DNA of 9,343 nt from Bacillota bacterium (GCA_021779415.1 JAJYAS010000093.1:1-9343), one strand, 5' to 3'. Positions 1 to 7,896 are shown, counted from the first letter of the stretch. Notes: generated by a model not told the origin, from the sequence alone. A program made the numbers and translations.

Positions 1-146
1 TAAATAAAGCTTTAAGAACAAAGCCTTACAGAACTTTGTTTTGCGAAACCTATTTTTAACCAGATAAATTATCCAATGAAATAGATAAAAAATCCATTAC
101 CCCTTGATATTTAAGCAATGCGAAACTACTAGTAAATCAATGACCG
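1..146 (-). promoter_or_regulatory. Probable CRISPR leader (array expected left of window)
   Basis: AT-rich non-coding DNA directly downstream of cas2, where type I-C loci normally place the leader and then the array. No CRISPR repeat is visible. TGCGAAAC occurs at 42-49 and 119-126, and its near inverse GGTTCGCA at 152-159 overlaps the 3' end of cas2. Read on the minus strand, the part nearest the edge contains AGGTTTCGCAAAAC. From memory, I-C leaders carry similar GCGAACC and GGTTCGCAAA blocks, so this is recall plus position rather than an alignment. A 7-bp inverted repeat (AACAAAG 17-23, CTTTGTT 34-40) could be a weak hairpin or a leader element. If the assignment is right, the array is transcribed leftward from just outside the window. 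Confidence 0.5.
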
Positions 147-449
147 CTATAGGTTCGCATCCAGAATTAGAATACCTTCAGGGTCATAAGCTTCCTTTGC
201 TCCATAATGTTGCACGTGCTTTTTCCAGTTGCTGCCCAGCAAATAATAGCGCAAACTATCCGTATTCGGATCTACGATACTCTCTAAACGATGTTTTAAT
301 TCAGCATACTGTGTGGGGTCTACCAAACATTCAAATACGGAATTTTGTACTCTCTGTCCATAGTTCTGACATTGTTTAGCAACTTTACGTAAACGTTTCT
401 TCCCTGAATCACTCGTTACGTTTACATCATAAGTAACCAATACCATCAT
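147..449 (-). CDS. cas2: CRISPR-associated endonuclease Cas2 (type I-C)
   Basis: Cas2 is the structural partner of Cas1 in the spacer-integration complex: a Cas2 dimer bridges two Cas1 dimers. The 100-residue protein has the ferredoxin-like start VLVTYDVN with the conserved Asp at residue 8, then RLRKVAKQC and GQRVQNSVFEC, and the I-C-type end GAKEAYDPEGILI. I-C Cas2 proteins are usually about 96-97 residues, so the last few residues (LDANL) are a small extension. Two ATG codons lie in tandem at 449 and 446, and either could be the start. The upstream GTGAGGGA, partly inside the end of cas1, can serve as the ribosome binding site. It is the last cas gene, 10 bases after cas1, and is followed by the presumed leader. 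Confidence 0.95.
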   Translation of the reverse strand: MMVLVTYDVNVTSDSGKKRLRKVAKQCQNYGQRVQNSVFECLVDPTQYAELKHRLESIVDPNTDSLRYYLLGSNWKKHVQHYGAKEAYDPEGILILDANL

Positions 450-459
450 CTAGTATCCC

Positions 460-1491
460 TCACTTCCAGAAAAACGGTGGATAATCTTCAAGATCACCTC
501 TGATATGCCTTGCAAGAAGCATAGCCTGAATATAAGGTACCAATCCCAAAGATACTTTCTCCTCCAAAAATGGATGCATAATTTCTTCTTGCTTACGTTT
601 CTGCCAGGCTATGAGCAACTCCTTTCTAGTCTTATCGTCCATTATGACGGCACCATTCTCTTTAATAACAAACCCACTTGGATCAATCTGGTTACGATTT
701 ATGAGTGTCACAGCGAGCCTATCCGCAAAATGAGGTCTAAGTTCTTCCATTACATCCAGTGCAAGACTTTGCCTGCCTGGTCTGTCCCGATGTAAAAAAC
801 CTGCTTGCGGATCAAGCCCAACACTCTCTAGCGCAGCAACAACTTCATGACTTAATAAAGTATATAAAAAAGATAACAATGCATTTATCCGATCTAATGG
901 TGGACGTCTGTTTCTTCCTGGCATAAAAAATGCTTCTTTTTGGTTAAGTATCAATTGATTGAACCCAGTAAAATACAAATTTGCTGCCTGTCCTTCCAAT
1001 CCTCTTACTACATTTAAATCGTCTGTTTTATCTAATCTTTTGGCCATTATAGCCATATTCTTCATAATATCTGATAACAGATCAGTATCGACCGCCTGCG
1101 GATGGTCCCGTACCGCTCGATGTAAAACAGCTCTACCATTAATTATTTTTGCCAAAATAAAACGCTTTGCTAATCTTACAGTTATGCCATCGTTTTCTGT
1201 CCACCGATACTGTTTTTTCCTTAACAAGATATTACCAGAAACTTTACCCGTAATACGCCCTATGAACTTTCCATATTCTGTAAGGAACGACAGTGCTACA
1301 CCTCTTTCGCAACACAGATGCATTAGCCCTGGGCTTGCTCCGGCAAAACCAAAACAAACTATTCCCTCTAAATTATGAACCGGAACACGGAATTTGATTT
1401 CATTTTCCGTTTTAATTAGAACATTCTCCCCATCACGTGCTAAGTATGCATCTGGCATCGTTACATAAAGAGTATTCAGAAGCTTTCTCAA
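460..1491 (-). CDS. cas1: CRISPR-associated endonuclease/integrase Cas1 (type I-C)
   Basis: Cas1 is the integrase that inserts new spacers at the leader end of the array, working with Cas2 and here with Cas4. From the preferred TTG start at 1491 the protein is 343 residues and begins RKLLNTLYVT, the usual I-C length and N-terminus. The N-terminal beta domain contains HNLEGIVCFG and GASPGLMHLC. The helical catalytic domain carries GLEGQAAN (Glu166), FLHRDRPGRQS (His234) and LALDVMEELRP (Asp246, with Glu249/250), matching the family's Glu-His-Asp metal site. A longer frame opens at a TTG at 1509, but the ribosome binding site GGAGGTGA (1506-1499) lies inside that extension and is 7 bases from the TTG at 1491. 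The start overlaps the cas4 stop as TTGA, indicating translational coupling. Confidence 0.96.
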   Translation of the reverse strand: MRKLLNTLYVTMPDAYLARDGENVLIKTENEIKFRVPVHNLEGIVCFGFAGASPGLMHLCCERGVALSFLTEYGKFIGRITGKVSGNILLRKKQYRWTENDGITVRLAKRFILAKIINGRAVLHRAVRDHPQAVDTDLLSDIMKNMAIMAKRLDKTDDLNVVRGLEGQAANLYFTGFNQLILNQKEAFFMPGRNRRPPLDRINALLSFLYTLLSHEVVAALESVGLDPQAGFLHRDRPGRQSLALDVMEELRPHFADRLAVTLINRNQIDPSGFVIKENGAVIMDDKTRKELLIAWQKRKQEEIMHPFLEEKVSLGLVPYIQAMLLARHIRGDLEDYPPFFWK

Positions 1492-2183
1492 AAATCCTTC
1501 ACCTCCCAATCATTCATTCGCGCCAAATATTCCTTAACAGAGTGCTTGCGACTGGTGAGGTTTGGCTGGCATATTTCTATCAGTGAACACAAAGAACAAT
1601 GCTTACCTTTCTGCGCTTTCGGGGTAGTTCCTTCCGACATCATTTTATGCATTTTTTCAGACAGTTCTTCGACCCTTACACGCAATGATCGATCAATTAC
1701 GATGGTTTCCCTACGTCTAGTCTGACCATAAAAGAGATACCCTGCATCAATCGAAACCTTCAACATTTCTTCCAAGGCTATCGCTTGAGCGCAAAGTTGA
1801 ACCGCGTCACGATCATCTGGTTTTGCTCGTCCACGCTTATATTCTACTGGATAAGGTCGCCACCATCCCTTCCGCTTGTTAAGCCGCACCGTAATCCCCT
1901 CCAGGGCATCTTCCATTCTATTAAATTCAACGACATCGGCTATGCCGCGAAAACCCAGTTTATGAGATACAAGCGGCATCGCCCTGACCACCCTGATATC
2001 TTTACGGGTTTCATCCTCAAACGGATCATCGGTGCGCTCATGAAGGTGTTTCCCTTCAATGGTACGAACATTTTCTGCCCAAGCCTGTTCAATATGGATA
2101 AGCGCCCACTGCCGCTCGCAAAACGCCATATGTTGAATACCTGAGAGCATGAGAAAGTCATCTTCCTGATAAAGGCTTATCAT
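1488..2183 (-). CDS. cas4: CRISPR-associated exonuclease Cas4 (type I-C)
   Basis: Cas4 is a RecB-family nuclease with an iron-sulfur cluster. It trims prespacers and helps choose the PAM and orientation during adaptation. From the ATG at 2183 the protein is 231 residues. Visible parts are Cys22 (FCERQW), His48 (EGKHLHER), Asp83 (GIADVVEF), Glu114/Lys116 in YPVEYKRG, a QLCAQAIALE segment at 129-138 in the QxxxY-motif position, and a C-terminal cluster Cys196, Cys199 and Cys205 (HCSLCSLIEIC). The four cysteines fit a 4Fe-4S site, and all the key nuclease residues are present. A longer frame opens at a TTG at 2195, inside cas7, but has no better ribosome binding site. The ATG is one base after the cas7 TAA, so translation is probably coupled. 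It overlaps cas1 by 4 bases. Confidence 0.95.
   Translation of the reverse strand: MISLYQEDDFLMLSGIQHMAFCERQWALIHIEQAWAENVRTIEGKHLHERTDDPFEDETRKDIRVVRAMPLVSHKLGFRGIADVVEFNRMEDALEGITVRLNKRKGWWRPYPVEYKRGRAKPDDRDAVQLCAQAIALEEMLKVSIDAGYLFYGQTRRRETIVIDRSLRVRVEELSEKMHKMMSEGTTPKAQKGKHCSLCSLIEICQPNLTSRKHSVKEYLARMNDWEVKDF
1499..1506 (-). promoter_or_regulatory. Ribosome binding site fixing the cas1 TTG start
   Basis: GGAGGTGA, complementary to the 16S rRNA 3' end, lies 7 bases upstream of the TTG at 1491-1489 and inside the 3' end of cas4. This favours the 343-residue Cas1 over the longer frame from 1509. Confidence 0.8.
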
Positions 2184-2184
2184 A

Positions 2185-3102
2185 TTATTTCTCAATCAAC
2201 GTAATGCGTTGGGGAATCTTATCTTTCTCAATCGAAACAATGTAGTCACTGAAATCTCTCGCTGGCTTACTTTCGTCCTTTCGCTTTACCGTAACTGCAT
2301 CAAAAAGTTGTTGAACTGGCGCATCACCCATTTTAGACGAGTGTTCAAAAATGATGAGTTTTCTAGTACCCATTAAACCACGCGCAGCAGAGCGGTCATG
2401 TTCGAACATCGTTCCAAGTGCTTCCCAGAGAAGTTCCAAATCATCTTCTGTAAAACCGGTCTGTATGGCAAGTGGTGCTGAAATGAAACCATGTGCCCGG
2501 TAAAGACCATAGGGAACGGTAAACTTTCGCCCCATTGTGCGGTTATCGCCCCCTTGTTTTTCTGCTTCTGCTTCAGTTGCAACAGCCATGCGCGTGATGC
2601 TGTGTTCAAGTGAAACAATCGGGTCAACAGACCGTGCGAAGGTCAACTGCACTGGACCGCGAACTTGTCCTGCATTTGCTCCCGTTGATAGAACAGCACC
2701 AAATGTTCTTATATCAAAAAAGTTTTGACACATAAACTGCTTAGCGCGATCAACTTCTTTACCTTGACCTTGTCCAGCTTTATTGCGTTTTTTTCCATCC
2801 CCTAAATCGCTTGGTGCCTCATTCAAATTAATATCTAGGCTGATATAAGCCTGCTCTATCGTATTGTTTAATACTGACTTTTCTTTTATGAAGATTCCAT
2901 AGGGAGCTTGTTCTTCCATCTTTAGCCCCACATAGTTTCTTACTTTCCGCTTTAAACAAACATCTGTAACCAGACCATGCCCTGTCTCAGCATCCACCCT
3001 TGGTAAATTTCCTGCATCGGGATCCCCATTGGGATTACCGTCCTTCACATCAAAAAGTATGACGAAATCATAACGTTTTTGAACAGATATACCTTTACTC
3101 AT
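2185..3102 (-). CDS. cas7: Cascade backbone subunit Cas7 (Csd2, type I-C)
   Basis: Cas7 coats the crRNA spacer as the repeated backbone of the I-C Cascade complex. The 305-residue protein opens with the family's hallmark, [20 protein letters not shown] and then [12 protein letters not shown], followed by the RNA-binding core with [10 protein letters not shown] and [18 protein letters not shown]. The later [37 protein letters not shown] and [11 protein letters not shown] are also typical of Csd2. It is slightly longer than most relatives (about 285-295 residues from memory), without an obvious insertion. The ATG at 3102 follows AAAGGA at 3119-3114. It starts 30 bases after cas8c, the largest gap inside the operon, and ends one base before cas4. 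Confidence 0.96.
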   Translation of the reverse strand: MSKGISVQKRYDFVILFDVKDGNPNGDPDAGNLPRVDAETGHGLVTDVCLKRKVRNYVGLKMEEQAPYGIFIKEKSVLNNTIEQAYISLDINLNEAPSDLGDGKKRNKAGQGQGKEVDRAKQFMCQNFFDIRTFGAVLSTGANAGQVRGPVQLTFARSVDPIVSLEHSITRMAVATEAEAEKQGGDNRTMGRKFTVPYGLYRAHGFISAPLAIQTGFTEDDLELLWEALGTMFEHDRSAARGLMGTRKLIIFEHSSKMGDAPVQQLFDAVTVKRKDESKPARDFSDYIVSIEKDKIPQRITLIEK

Positions 3103-3132
3103 GATTATCTACTTCCTTTCTCACTTTTACTT

Positions 3133-3513
3133 CTATACTTGGTTTGATTCAGTCTCAGCAATATGTTTAAAGGTGAAAAATGCTTGCCGTTGATGATAAT
3201 AACCAATAGCGAATAGCCCTTGTTCATGTAAATCAAGATGTGCAGGAAAATCCCTTAAATGTCCCATGATTTCACCGAGCAATCTCTCAAAATTCACCAC
3301 TCGTCCTTTGTTTTCAAGCTTGGCAAGGTGATGGTTCTTTAGACGAAGCAAATTTGCAAATACGATGACTGGTGTTGCGCAGGCTGACCCGTAAAACCGC
3401 TCCCGAATCGTTGCATTAATCCCCGGGTTAGCCTCTTCTTGAATTTTTTCTAAGGTAGCAAATAATCTCCCAAGCTGGTAACCAACGGATGGTTGATTCA
3501 TGTCTAACTCCAT
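3133..3513 (-). CDS. cas11c: Predicted small subunit Cas11c, internal start within cas8c
   Basis: In type I-C systems the Cascade small subunit is made by separate translation from inside cas8c, and it stabilises the R-loop along the Cas7 backbone. Here the in-frame ATG at 3513 (codon 464 of cas8c) is preceded by AAGGAGGT at 3525-3518 with a 4-base spacer, one of the strongest ribosome binding sites in the window. Such a site in mid-gene is hard to explain otherwise. The product would be 126 residues, beginning MELDMNQPSVGYQLG. It is rich in predicted helix (GYQLGRLFATLEKIQ, NFERLLGEIMGHLR, HEQGLFAIGYYHQRQ), as expected of Cas11. A second Met at codon 468 is also possible but too far from the site to be favoured. 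The independent product is inferred from the sequence and the known behaviour of the family. Confidence 0.85.
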   Translation of the reverse strand: MELDMNQPSVGYQLGRLFATLEKIQEEANPGINATIRERFYGSACATPVIVFANLLRLKNHHLAKLENKGRVVNFERLLGEIMGHLRDFPAHLDLHEQGLFAIGYYHQRQAFFTFKHIAETESNQV

Positions 3514-4902
3514 ATTGACCTCCTTATAGTTCTGGTTAGGATGGAAACGATAATAACGGTTAAAATAGGCCTTAATCAAGGCGGCTCGAATGGGTTTAAC
3601 TCGATTTTCTGTGTCACTGCGAATCCGCCGCAGGACTGCCTGCATCAAGGTGGCAGGGTAAGGCGTTCCCTCCAAGATTGAGCGCATAAAATCACCCGCA
3701 AGATTAGGTGGGATATTTTCGCTCTTGTCTTGGGTTGCGATATTCACCAAAATACGCCAAATAGAATAGTATTCTGGCTCCTTGGGTGGTTTAATGATAG
3801 CAAAATCCTCAAAATATTGTTTGATCTTAAACGAAAATTCCGAAATAGTCCCGACCTTCCAAAAACGGATGGAGATTCTTGCGGCATTAGGTGATAGTCC
3901 TAAAATATAAAATTGATTATTGCGATCATCTTCCCCGTAGGCACCACTATTCACAGATTCGAATAACGTTTTTACTCTTTGAATTCCTGCATCAGGATCA
4001 TCTTTTTCAGGCTCCTTAAAAAGTAGTGAGAAATCTGATTCAAATAATGATTCTTTCTTTGACCAAAATACCGTCGAAGCATCGCCGATCTGAATTCGTT
4101 GATTCTTTGTCTTAAGTAAAGTATTGAGCGCTGTAACATAAGCAAATTCTGTCGATTGTATGATGGGTGCATTATAACCTTGCTCTTTCCCGTAAGAATC
4201 ATAGCCACTATTTCTTTGAATTCCGACCAAGCACTTGGTATCTTTGTCAATCGAGGTTCTGCTATGGGTTCGTGCAATAACACCACTTTGACCTGTAACG
4301 AGACATATTCCTGTTTTTAGGCTTTGATTAGTTCCTTCATCATTATCTTCCGACCCAACTGGTTTCAAGTTATCTCTAACAAATTCTCGAACTTTCTCTC
4401 GACAGGGTATAGGTATATCCGATACCAAGCGAAAGGTCATATTACATTGCGGAGCTTTTAAGCATTCCTGAATCTGGGGGGAGGCGATAGCCTTAGTAAT
4501 CTCGTTTTTCTGGTAAAAGTTAAGGATAGCCTGAACTCCTATATCACCTGCTACCTCTTGCGGTAGTTCCTCTAAGGCTTTGAGCCAAGTTTGATGTTGT
4601 TTGCTTGATTTCTTATCTGAAGTGGGTAGTCCGAGTAAGTACCCGATGTGATCCCACAGTAAAAATGTTGTTTCATAAGCCCTACTACCAGCTCTCCCTA
4701 CTGACCTTGGAAGTAAAAAGGTTTTTGCGACTAACTTATTTCCAATTCTCTCCCTCGTGTCTTCGATGTTAATGAATTCCCCGTTTTTAGTAATAACGAT
4801 TAAAAACTGTAACTCTTTTTTCTCAAAGCCCTCAGGGGCAATATCACTTTCTGGATCATCAGCTTTCCGATCATAATACTCCTTCAGTGCCTGTAAAATC
4901 AT
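3133..4902 (-). CDS. cas8c: Cascade large subunit Cas8c (Csd1, type I-C)
   Basis: Cas8c is the large subunit of the I-C interference complex. It recognises the PAM and later recruits Cas3. The 589-residue length is in the family's normal range. Csd1 signatures are the block around residues 223-248 (CLVGIQRNSGYDSYGKEQGYNAP), FAYVTALNTLL (253-263), FYILGLSPNAARISIRFW (331-348) and ILEGTPYPATLMQAVLRRIR (409-428). The ATG at 4902 overlaps the cas5c stop as ATGA and is preceded by GGAGGTGA (4914-4907). From residue 464 on, the protein doubles as the frame for the small subunit Cas11c (see that entry). No truncation or frameshift is seen. Confidence 0.95.
   Translation of the reverse strand: MILQALKEYYDRKADDPESDIAPEGFEKKELQFLIVITKNGEFINIEDTRERIGNKLVAKTFLLPRSVGRAGSRAYETTFLLWDHIGYLLGLPTSDKKSSKQHQTWLKALEELPQEVAGDIGVQAILNFYQKNEITKAIASPQIQECLKAPQCNMTFRLVSDIPIPCREKVREFVRDNLKPVGSEDNDEGTNQSLKTGICLVTGQSGVIARTHSRTSIDKDTKCLVGIQRNSGYDSYGKEQGYNAPIIQSTEFAYVTALNTLLKTKNQRIQIGDASTVFWSKKESLFESDFSLLFKEPEKDDPDAGIQRVKTLFESVNSGAYGEDDRNNQFYILGLSPNAARISIRFWKVGTISEFSFKIKQYFEDFAIIKPPKEPEYYSIWRILVNIATQDKSENIPPNLAGDFMRSILEGTPYPATLMQAVLRRIRSDTENRVKPIRAALIKAYFNRYYRFHPNQNYKEVNMELDMNQPSVGYQLGRLFATLEKIQEEANPGINATIRERFYGSACATPVIVFANLLRLKNHHLAKLENKGRVVNFERLLGEIMGHLRDFPAHLDLHEQGLFAIGYYHQRQAFFTFKHIAETESNQV
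3518..3525 (-). promoter_or_regulatory. Internal ribosome binding site for Cas11c
   Basis: AAGGAGGT, a near-perfect match to the anti-Shine-Dalgarno complement, lies within cas8c 4 bases before the in-frame ATG at 3513-3511. It supports independent translation of the C-terminal 126 codons. Confidence 0.85.
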
Positions 4903-5636
4903 CCCATCACCTCCACTTCCCTCCGGTCAGTATTCAAGACCCCATGATTGATTTGCGCCCTAAAAAATAACGGTGGCGGTTCGTTGGCGTTTTGTCCAAA
5001 ATCCAAGTCATACAGCATAAACCCTAAATCCCGCGTCTCACTGATTGGTTTCACTAATTCCTCATCCAATTTACTAATCAATCTGAAATCGCAGGCAAAC
5101 TCACGACAACCTAAATAGGGGCGATGAAAACACTGGCCTTTTTTTGCCCGCCTTTCGAACATCGCTGCATACTTTGCTTCGGTTTCATCGAACCGAGCTA
5201 ATTCAGTAGGCTCTTGTTCGTCCGCCCAAAATTCAGGTGAACTCGATCTGTTCGTTAATCGGTTGTCCATAGGGATAAAGTCAAAGTATCCATAAATACG
5301 ATACCTGACATCTCGTAAAAATAGCCCTGCACGTTGCTGTCGTTCCTCTTCGATAAAAATGCCCATGGGAGAGCCAAGCACGCCCGCCATTTGGTTTGCC
5401 GTTGGTGTCGATACTGTCTTGCCAACCTCATTTCTTCGGACGGAAACCCATTTGATCGGATTAAGCACTTCAATTTTCGTAACATGCCACTGAATAGCGG
5501 GCTTCCATAAAATTGATTCAAAAATAGCCCTGGCTGCTGAGGGTGTCATGACATCATAGCTCACTCGTTCCACTTTCATTTCTGGACGCGTAAAGCAGGC
5601 ATAATCACCCCATACTTCTAAACACCAGTTGTGCAA
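4899..5636 (-). CDS. cas5c: Cas5c (Cas5d), pre-crRNA endonuclease and Cascade subunit
   Basis: In type I-C systems Cas5 replaces Cas6: it cuts the pre-crRNA at the repeat hairpin and stays bound to the 5' handle within Cascade. From the preferred TTG at 5636 the protein is 245 residues, starting HNWCLEVWGDYACFTRPEMK. Family features follow: VSYDVMTPSAARAIFESILW, then QQRAGLFLRDVRYRIYGY, KYAAMFERRAKKGQCFHRPY, LGCREFACDF and DLGFMLYDLDF. The Tyr of VSYDV (Tyr27) and the Lys-Tyr pair before AAMFERR (Lys155-Tyr156) sit where, by my recollection, the cleavage residues of Bacillus halodurans Cas5d lie. The His of that pair would be Tyr here. A longer frame opens at an ATG at 5693 inside cas3, but the ribosome binding site AAAGGAG (5652-5646) lies within it, 9 bases before the TTG. 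The gene starts 16 bases after the cas3 stop. Confidence 0.94.
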   Translation of the reverse strand: MHNWCLEVWGDYACFTRPEMKVERVSYDVMTPSAARAIFESILWKPAIQWHVTKIEVLNPIKWVSVRRNEVGKTVSTPTANQMAGVLGSPMGIFIEEERQQRAGLFLRDVRYRIYGYFDFIPMDNRLTNRSSSPEFWADEQEPTELARFDETEAKYAAMFERRAKKGQCFHRPYLGCREFACDFRLISKLDEELVKPISETRDLGFMLYDLDFGQNANEPPPLFFRAQINHGVLNTDRREVEVMG

Positions 5637-5645
5637 CGTTATCAA

Positions 5646-5652
5646 CTCCTTT
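5646..5652 (-). promoter_or_regulatory. Ribosome binding site fixing the cas5c TTG start
   Basis: AAAGGAG directly follows the cas3 stop codon and lies 9 bases before the TTG at 5636-5634, which opens the protein at HNWCLEVWG. The alternative in-frame TTG at 5645 abuts the site and the ATG at 5693 lies upstream of it, so both are unlikely starts. Confidence 0.75.
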
Positions 5653-7896
5653 CTAAAGAATAAACTGTTCAGGATTAAATGGGGTTTCATCAACTAAAAG
5701 CCCTGTATCGACGGAATAATCGAAGTTCGTCGCTAGTGCAAATATTTCCGGTGATATTTCTTCGATCGAACCCCGCTGTCTCAATTGATTAAACTCATGA
5801 TTATAAACATTCACCGTATATCTTTGAAGTTTTCTCAATATCCAGCGATCCGGTCCTTTTGCTTTCAATAAATCGATTAATCTCTCTCCTTCTCCAAAAC
5901 GAACTAAAATGGTCTTCTGCTGGGATTCGTCAATAATATGAAATTTTTCCGCCGCTGTCCGAAAATTAATGCTACATTCATGTGAATCGTTGTGGCGAGG
6001 ATCGAGCAAGTCTACAATATTCTTTGTATCTAAAGAATTGGCTTTCCAATATAATTCTGCGAAATATTTTTCAAACATTTCATAGCTTAAGGGATCTGGC
6101 TCATTCAACGAAACAAGACTACGGGTGGTGTCTGCCGCTTTTCTCAGCATCCCTATAGGCGGTTTTTTGGGCGGATTAAAAACGACCACTCTTCCCTTTT
6201 CCGGCAGTTTACCTTCTCGATTACATCGTCCTGCTGCTTGGGCGATTGAGTCTAAGCCCGCAAGGGCTCTATAGACGACCGGAAAATCTAAATCGACACC
6301 TGCTTCCACAAGCTGCGTACTAATCACCCGAATGAGCTCTCCGTCTTTTAATTTTTGCTTGATCGTTTTAATGATTTCACTGCGATGCTGTCCACACATC
6401 AAAGCTGACAAATGAAAGGTCCCTTTAGGCATCAATTCATGTAATTCACGACAACTTTTACGGTCAGAAACAACACATAAAACCTGATCGTATTGTGTCA
6501 ACTCTTCCGCTATTTCCTCCCAACTTGAAAGGCTATGTAGGTCCTCTGGAAATTCCACGTGACACCGTTCTAACGATTGATAAAGTGCCGTCACTGCTTT
6601 AGCACCGCCCATTATCTCCTTGATATCTTTCAACCCTGGGAATGGTTTTTCCCCAACTGTGCGTTCCTTAAAGGCTGGCTGTGTTGCTGTGGAAATGACA
6701 AAACTGACCTGATAATGATCGACAAGAAGTTGCATTGCTTTAAGAATTGGAGTCAAAAAATCGACGGGCACCAACTGGGCTTCATCCAAGATAACTACAC
6801 TTTTCGCAATATTATGCAACTTACGACAACGGCTGGACTTTGCTGCAAAAAGAGATTCAAAAAATTGCACGGAAGTCGTCACAATTATCGGAGCATCCCA
6901 GTTTTCTGATGCTAACCGAGATTTTGGTGTCGAGTCATTTTCCTCTAGACTGGAATGATGTTCTATAACCTGATCTTTGCCGACTGCCCTACGAAAAACA
7001 TCGGCATTTTGTTCAATAATACTTGTATACGGTATCACATAGATAATTCGATCGAGATGATGCGTTTTGGCATGTTCCAGAGCAAAAGCAAGACTAGACA
7101 ATGTTTTCCCTCCACCAGTCGGTACTGAAAGAGAAAAAATCCCTTGATCATCGCTCGCCATCTGCACACATTTTGTACGAATAGATCGTCTGATCTCATT
7201 GACTTTTGTATCTTCACATGTTTCATCTAATTGCTTATTATACTGATTCAATCGATCCAGGAGTTCAGACATGGAACTGTAACCGCCCCTAGCAGCACCC
7301 TGGTCCTGGTTCATATAAGACTCTGTATCTAGAAAATCAGCATCGACTAAACTTGAGTACAGCATTCTTATCCACAGGGAAACATCCAGCCCTTTATCAA
7401 ATCTCCAGGGCGGAATCGTTGGCTTTGCGGATCGTAGATTATTAATAATGCCCGGATCTATAGTTTCCAGATCCTTCACTTGTGATTGCTGAAACTGAAG
7501 CGACGCTCGTCCAGCTCCCTCCGAACCCGACCAATTCGGTAGTCCAGCATGATGCCCAGCAATACAATATGCCAGGAATCTTCCAAAACCTTTGCCGAAC
7601 AAATCTTCTACTAATTTAGCCCCGTGAATAGCATGCGGTATTTTACCTCGTTTACCTTCTAAATGTGCTTCTTCATCGTATCCACTTTTCACTTGGAGAT
7701 ACTTCTGCCACATTATTCTTCCTTTACCTGCATCATGAGCCAATCCTGCTGCTTTGCCCCAATCTCCGGAGTGAAACTTAGCCGCATTAACCTCTGCCAT
7801 CCTCGCTGTACCTTCTAAATGTGCTGATAGTTTGTGAGGAGGAGCCCAAGTGCTATCATCTTTCTGGCGTACATGTGCCATAAGCTCTGCATTCAT
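5653..7896 (-). CDS. cas3: CRISPR-associated nuclease-helicase Cas3 (HD + DExD/H)
   Basis: Cas3 is the effector nuclease-helicase, recruited by target-bound Cascade to nick, unwind and degrade foreign DNA. The 747-residue protein has the HD nuclease first: His26 (SAHLEG), His54-Asp55 (LAHDAGKG), His88/His91 (IPHAIHGA), His115-His116 (AGHHAG) and Asp187 (DADFLDTE). The superfamily 2 helicase follows: Walker A SVPTGGGKT (257-265), DEAQ box (371-374), STAT (402-405), motif V around STQLVEAGVDLDFP and motif VI QAAGRCNR (553-560). A C-terminal domain follows from about residue 600. All catalytic residues I can identify are intact. The ATG at 7896 follows AAAGG, with about 10 bases between. It is the first gene of the operon and carries the only upstream region long enough for a main promoter. 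Confidence 0.96.
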   Translation of the reverse strand: MNAELMAHVRQKDDSTWAPPHKLSAHLEGTARMAEVNAAKFHSGDWGKAAGLAHDAGKGRIMWQKYLQVKSGYDEEAHLEGKRGKIPHAIHGAKLVEDLFGKGFGRFLAYCIAGHHAGLPNWSGSEGAGRASLQFQQSQVKDLETIDPGIINNLRSAKPTIPPWRFDKGLDVSLWIRMLYSSLVDADFLDTESYMNQDQGAARGGYSSMSELLDRLNQYNKQLDETCEDTKVNEIRRSIRTKCVQMASDDQGIFSLSVPTGGGKTLSSLAFALEHAKTHHLDRIIYVIPYTSIIEQNADVFRRAVGKDQVIEHHSSLEENDSTPKSRLASENWDAPIIVTTSVQFFESLFAAKSSRCRKLHNIAKSVVILDEAQLVPVDFLTPILKAMQLLVDHYQVSFVISTATQPAFKERTVGEKPFPGLKDIKEIMGGAKAVTALYQSLERCHVEFPEDLHSLSSWEEIAEELTQYDQVLCVVSDRKSCRELHELMPKGTFHLSALMCGQHRSEIIKTIKQKLKDGELIRVISTQLVEAGVDLDFPVVYRALAGLDSIAQAAGRCNREGKLPEKGRVVVFNPPKKPPIGMLRKAADTTRSLVSLNEPDPLSYEMFEKYFAELYWKANSLDTKNIVDLLDPRHNDSHECSINFRTAAEKFHIIDESQQKTILVRFGEGERLIDLLKAKGPDRWILRKLQRYTVNVYNHEFNQLRQRGSIEEISPEIFALATNFDYSVDTGLLVDETPFNPEQFIL

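Noticed and set aside
17..40. AACAAAG/CTTTGTT inverted repeat as a terminator for the cas operon.
   Set aside because: The stem is only 7 bp, AT-rich and has a 10-base loop. It is too weak to call and is better treated as part of the leader.
1..146. A CRISPR array inside the window next to cas2.
   Set aside because: No direct repeat of about 30 bases recurs with regular spacing. Only 8-base motifs repeat, so the array must lie outside if present.
104..379. A 91-codon plus-strand open frame.
   Set aside because: It lies antisense to cas2 and the leader, with no ribosome binding site or family resemblance. The same holds for other long frames antisense or out of frame to the cas genes, such as 959-1378, 1785-2144 and 6577-6909 on the plus strand and 3972-4286 on the minus strand.
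1488..2195. A cas4 start at TTG 2195, four codons upstream.
   Set aside because: No ribosome binding site precedes it, and the ATG at 2183 sits one base after the cas7 stop and gives a family-like MISLYQEDDFLMLSG start.
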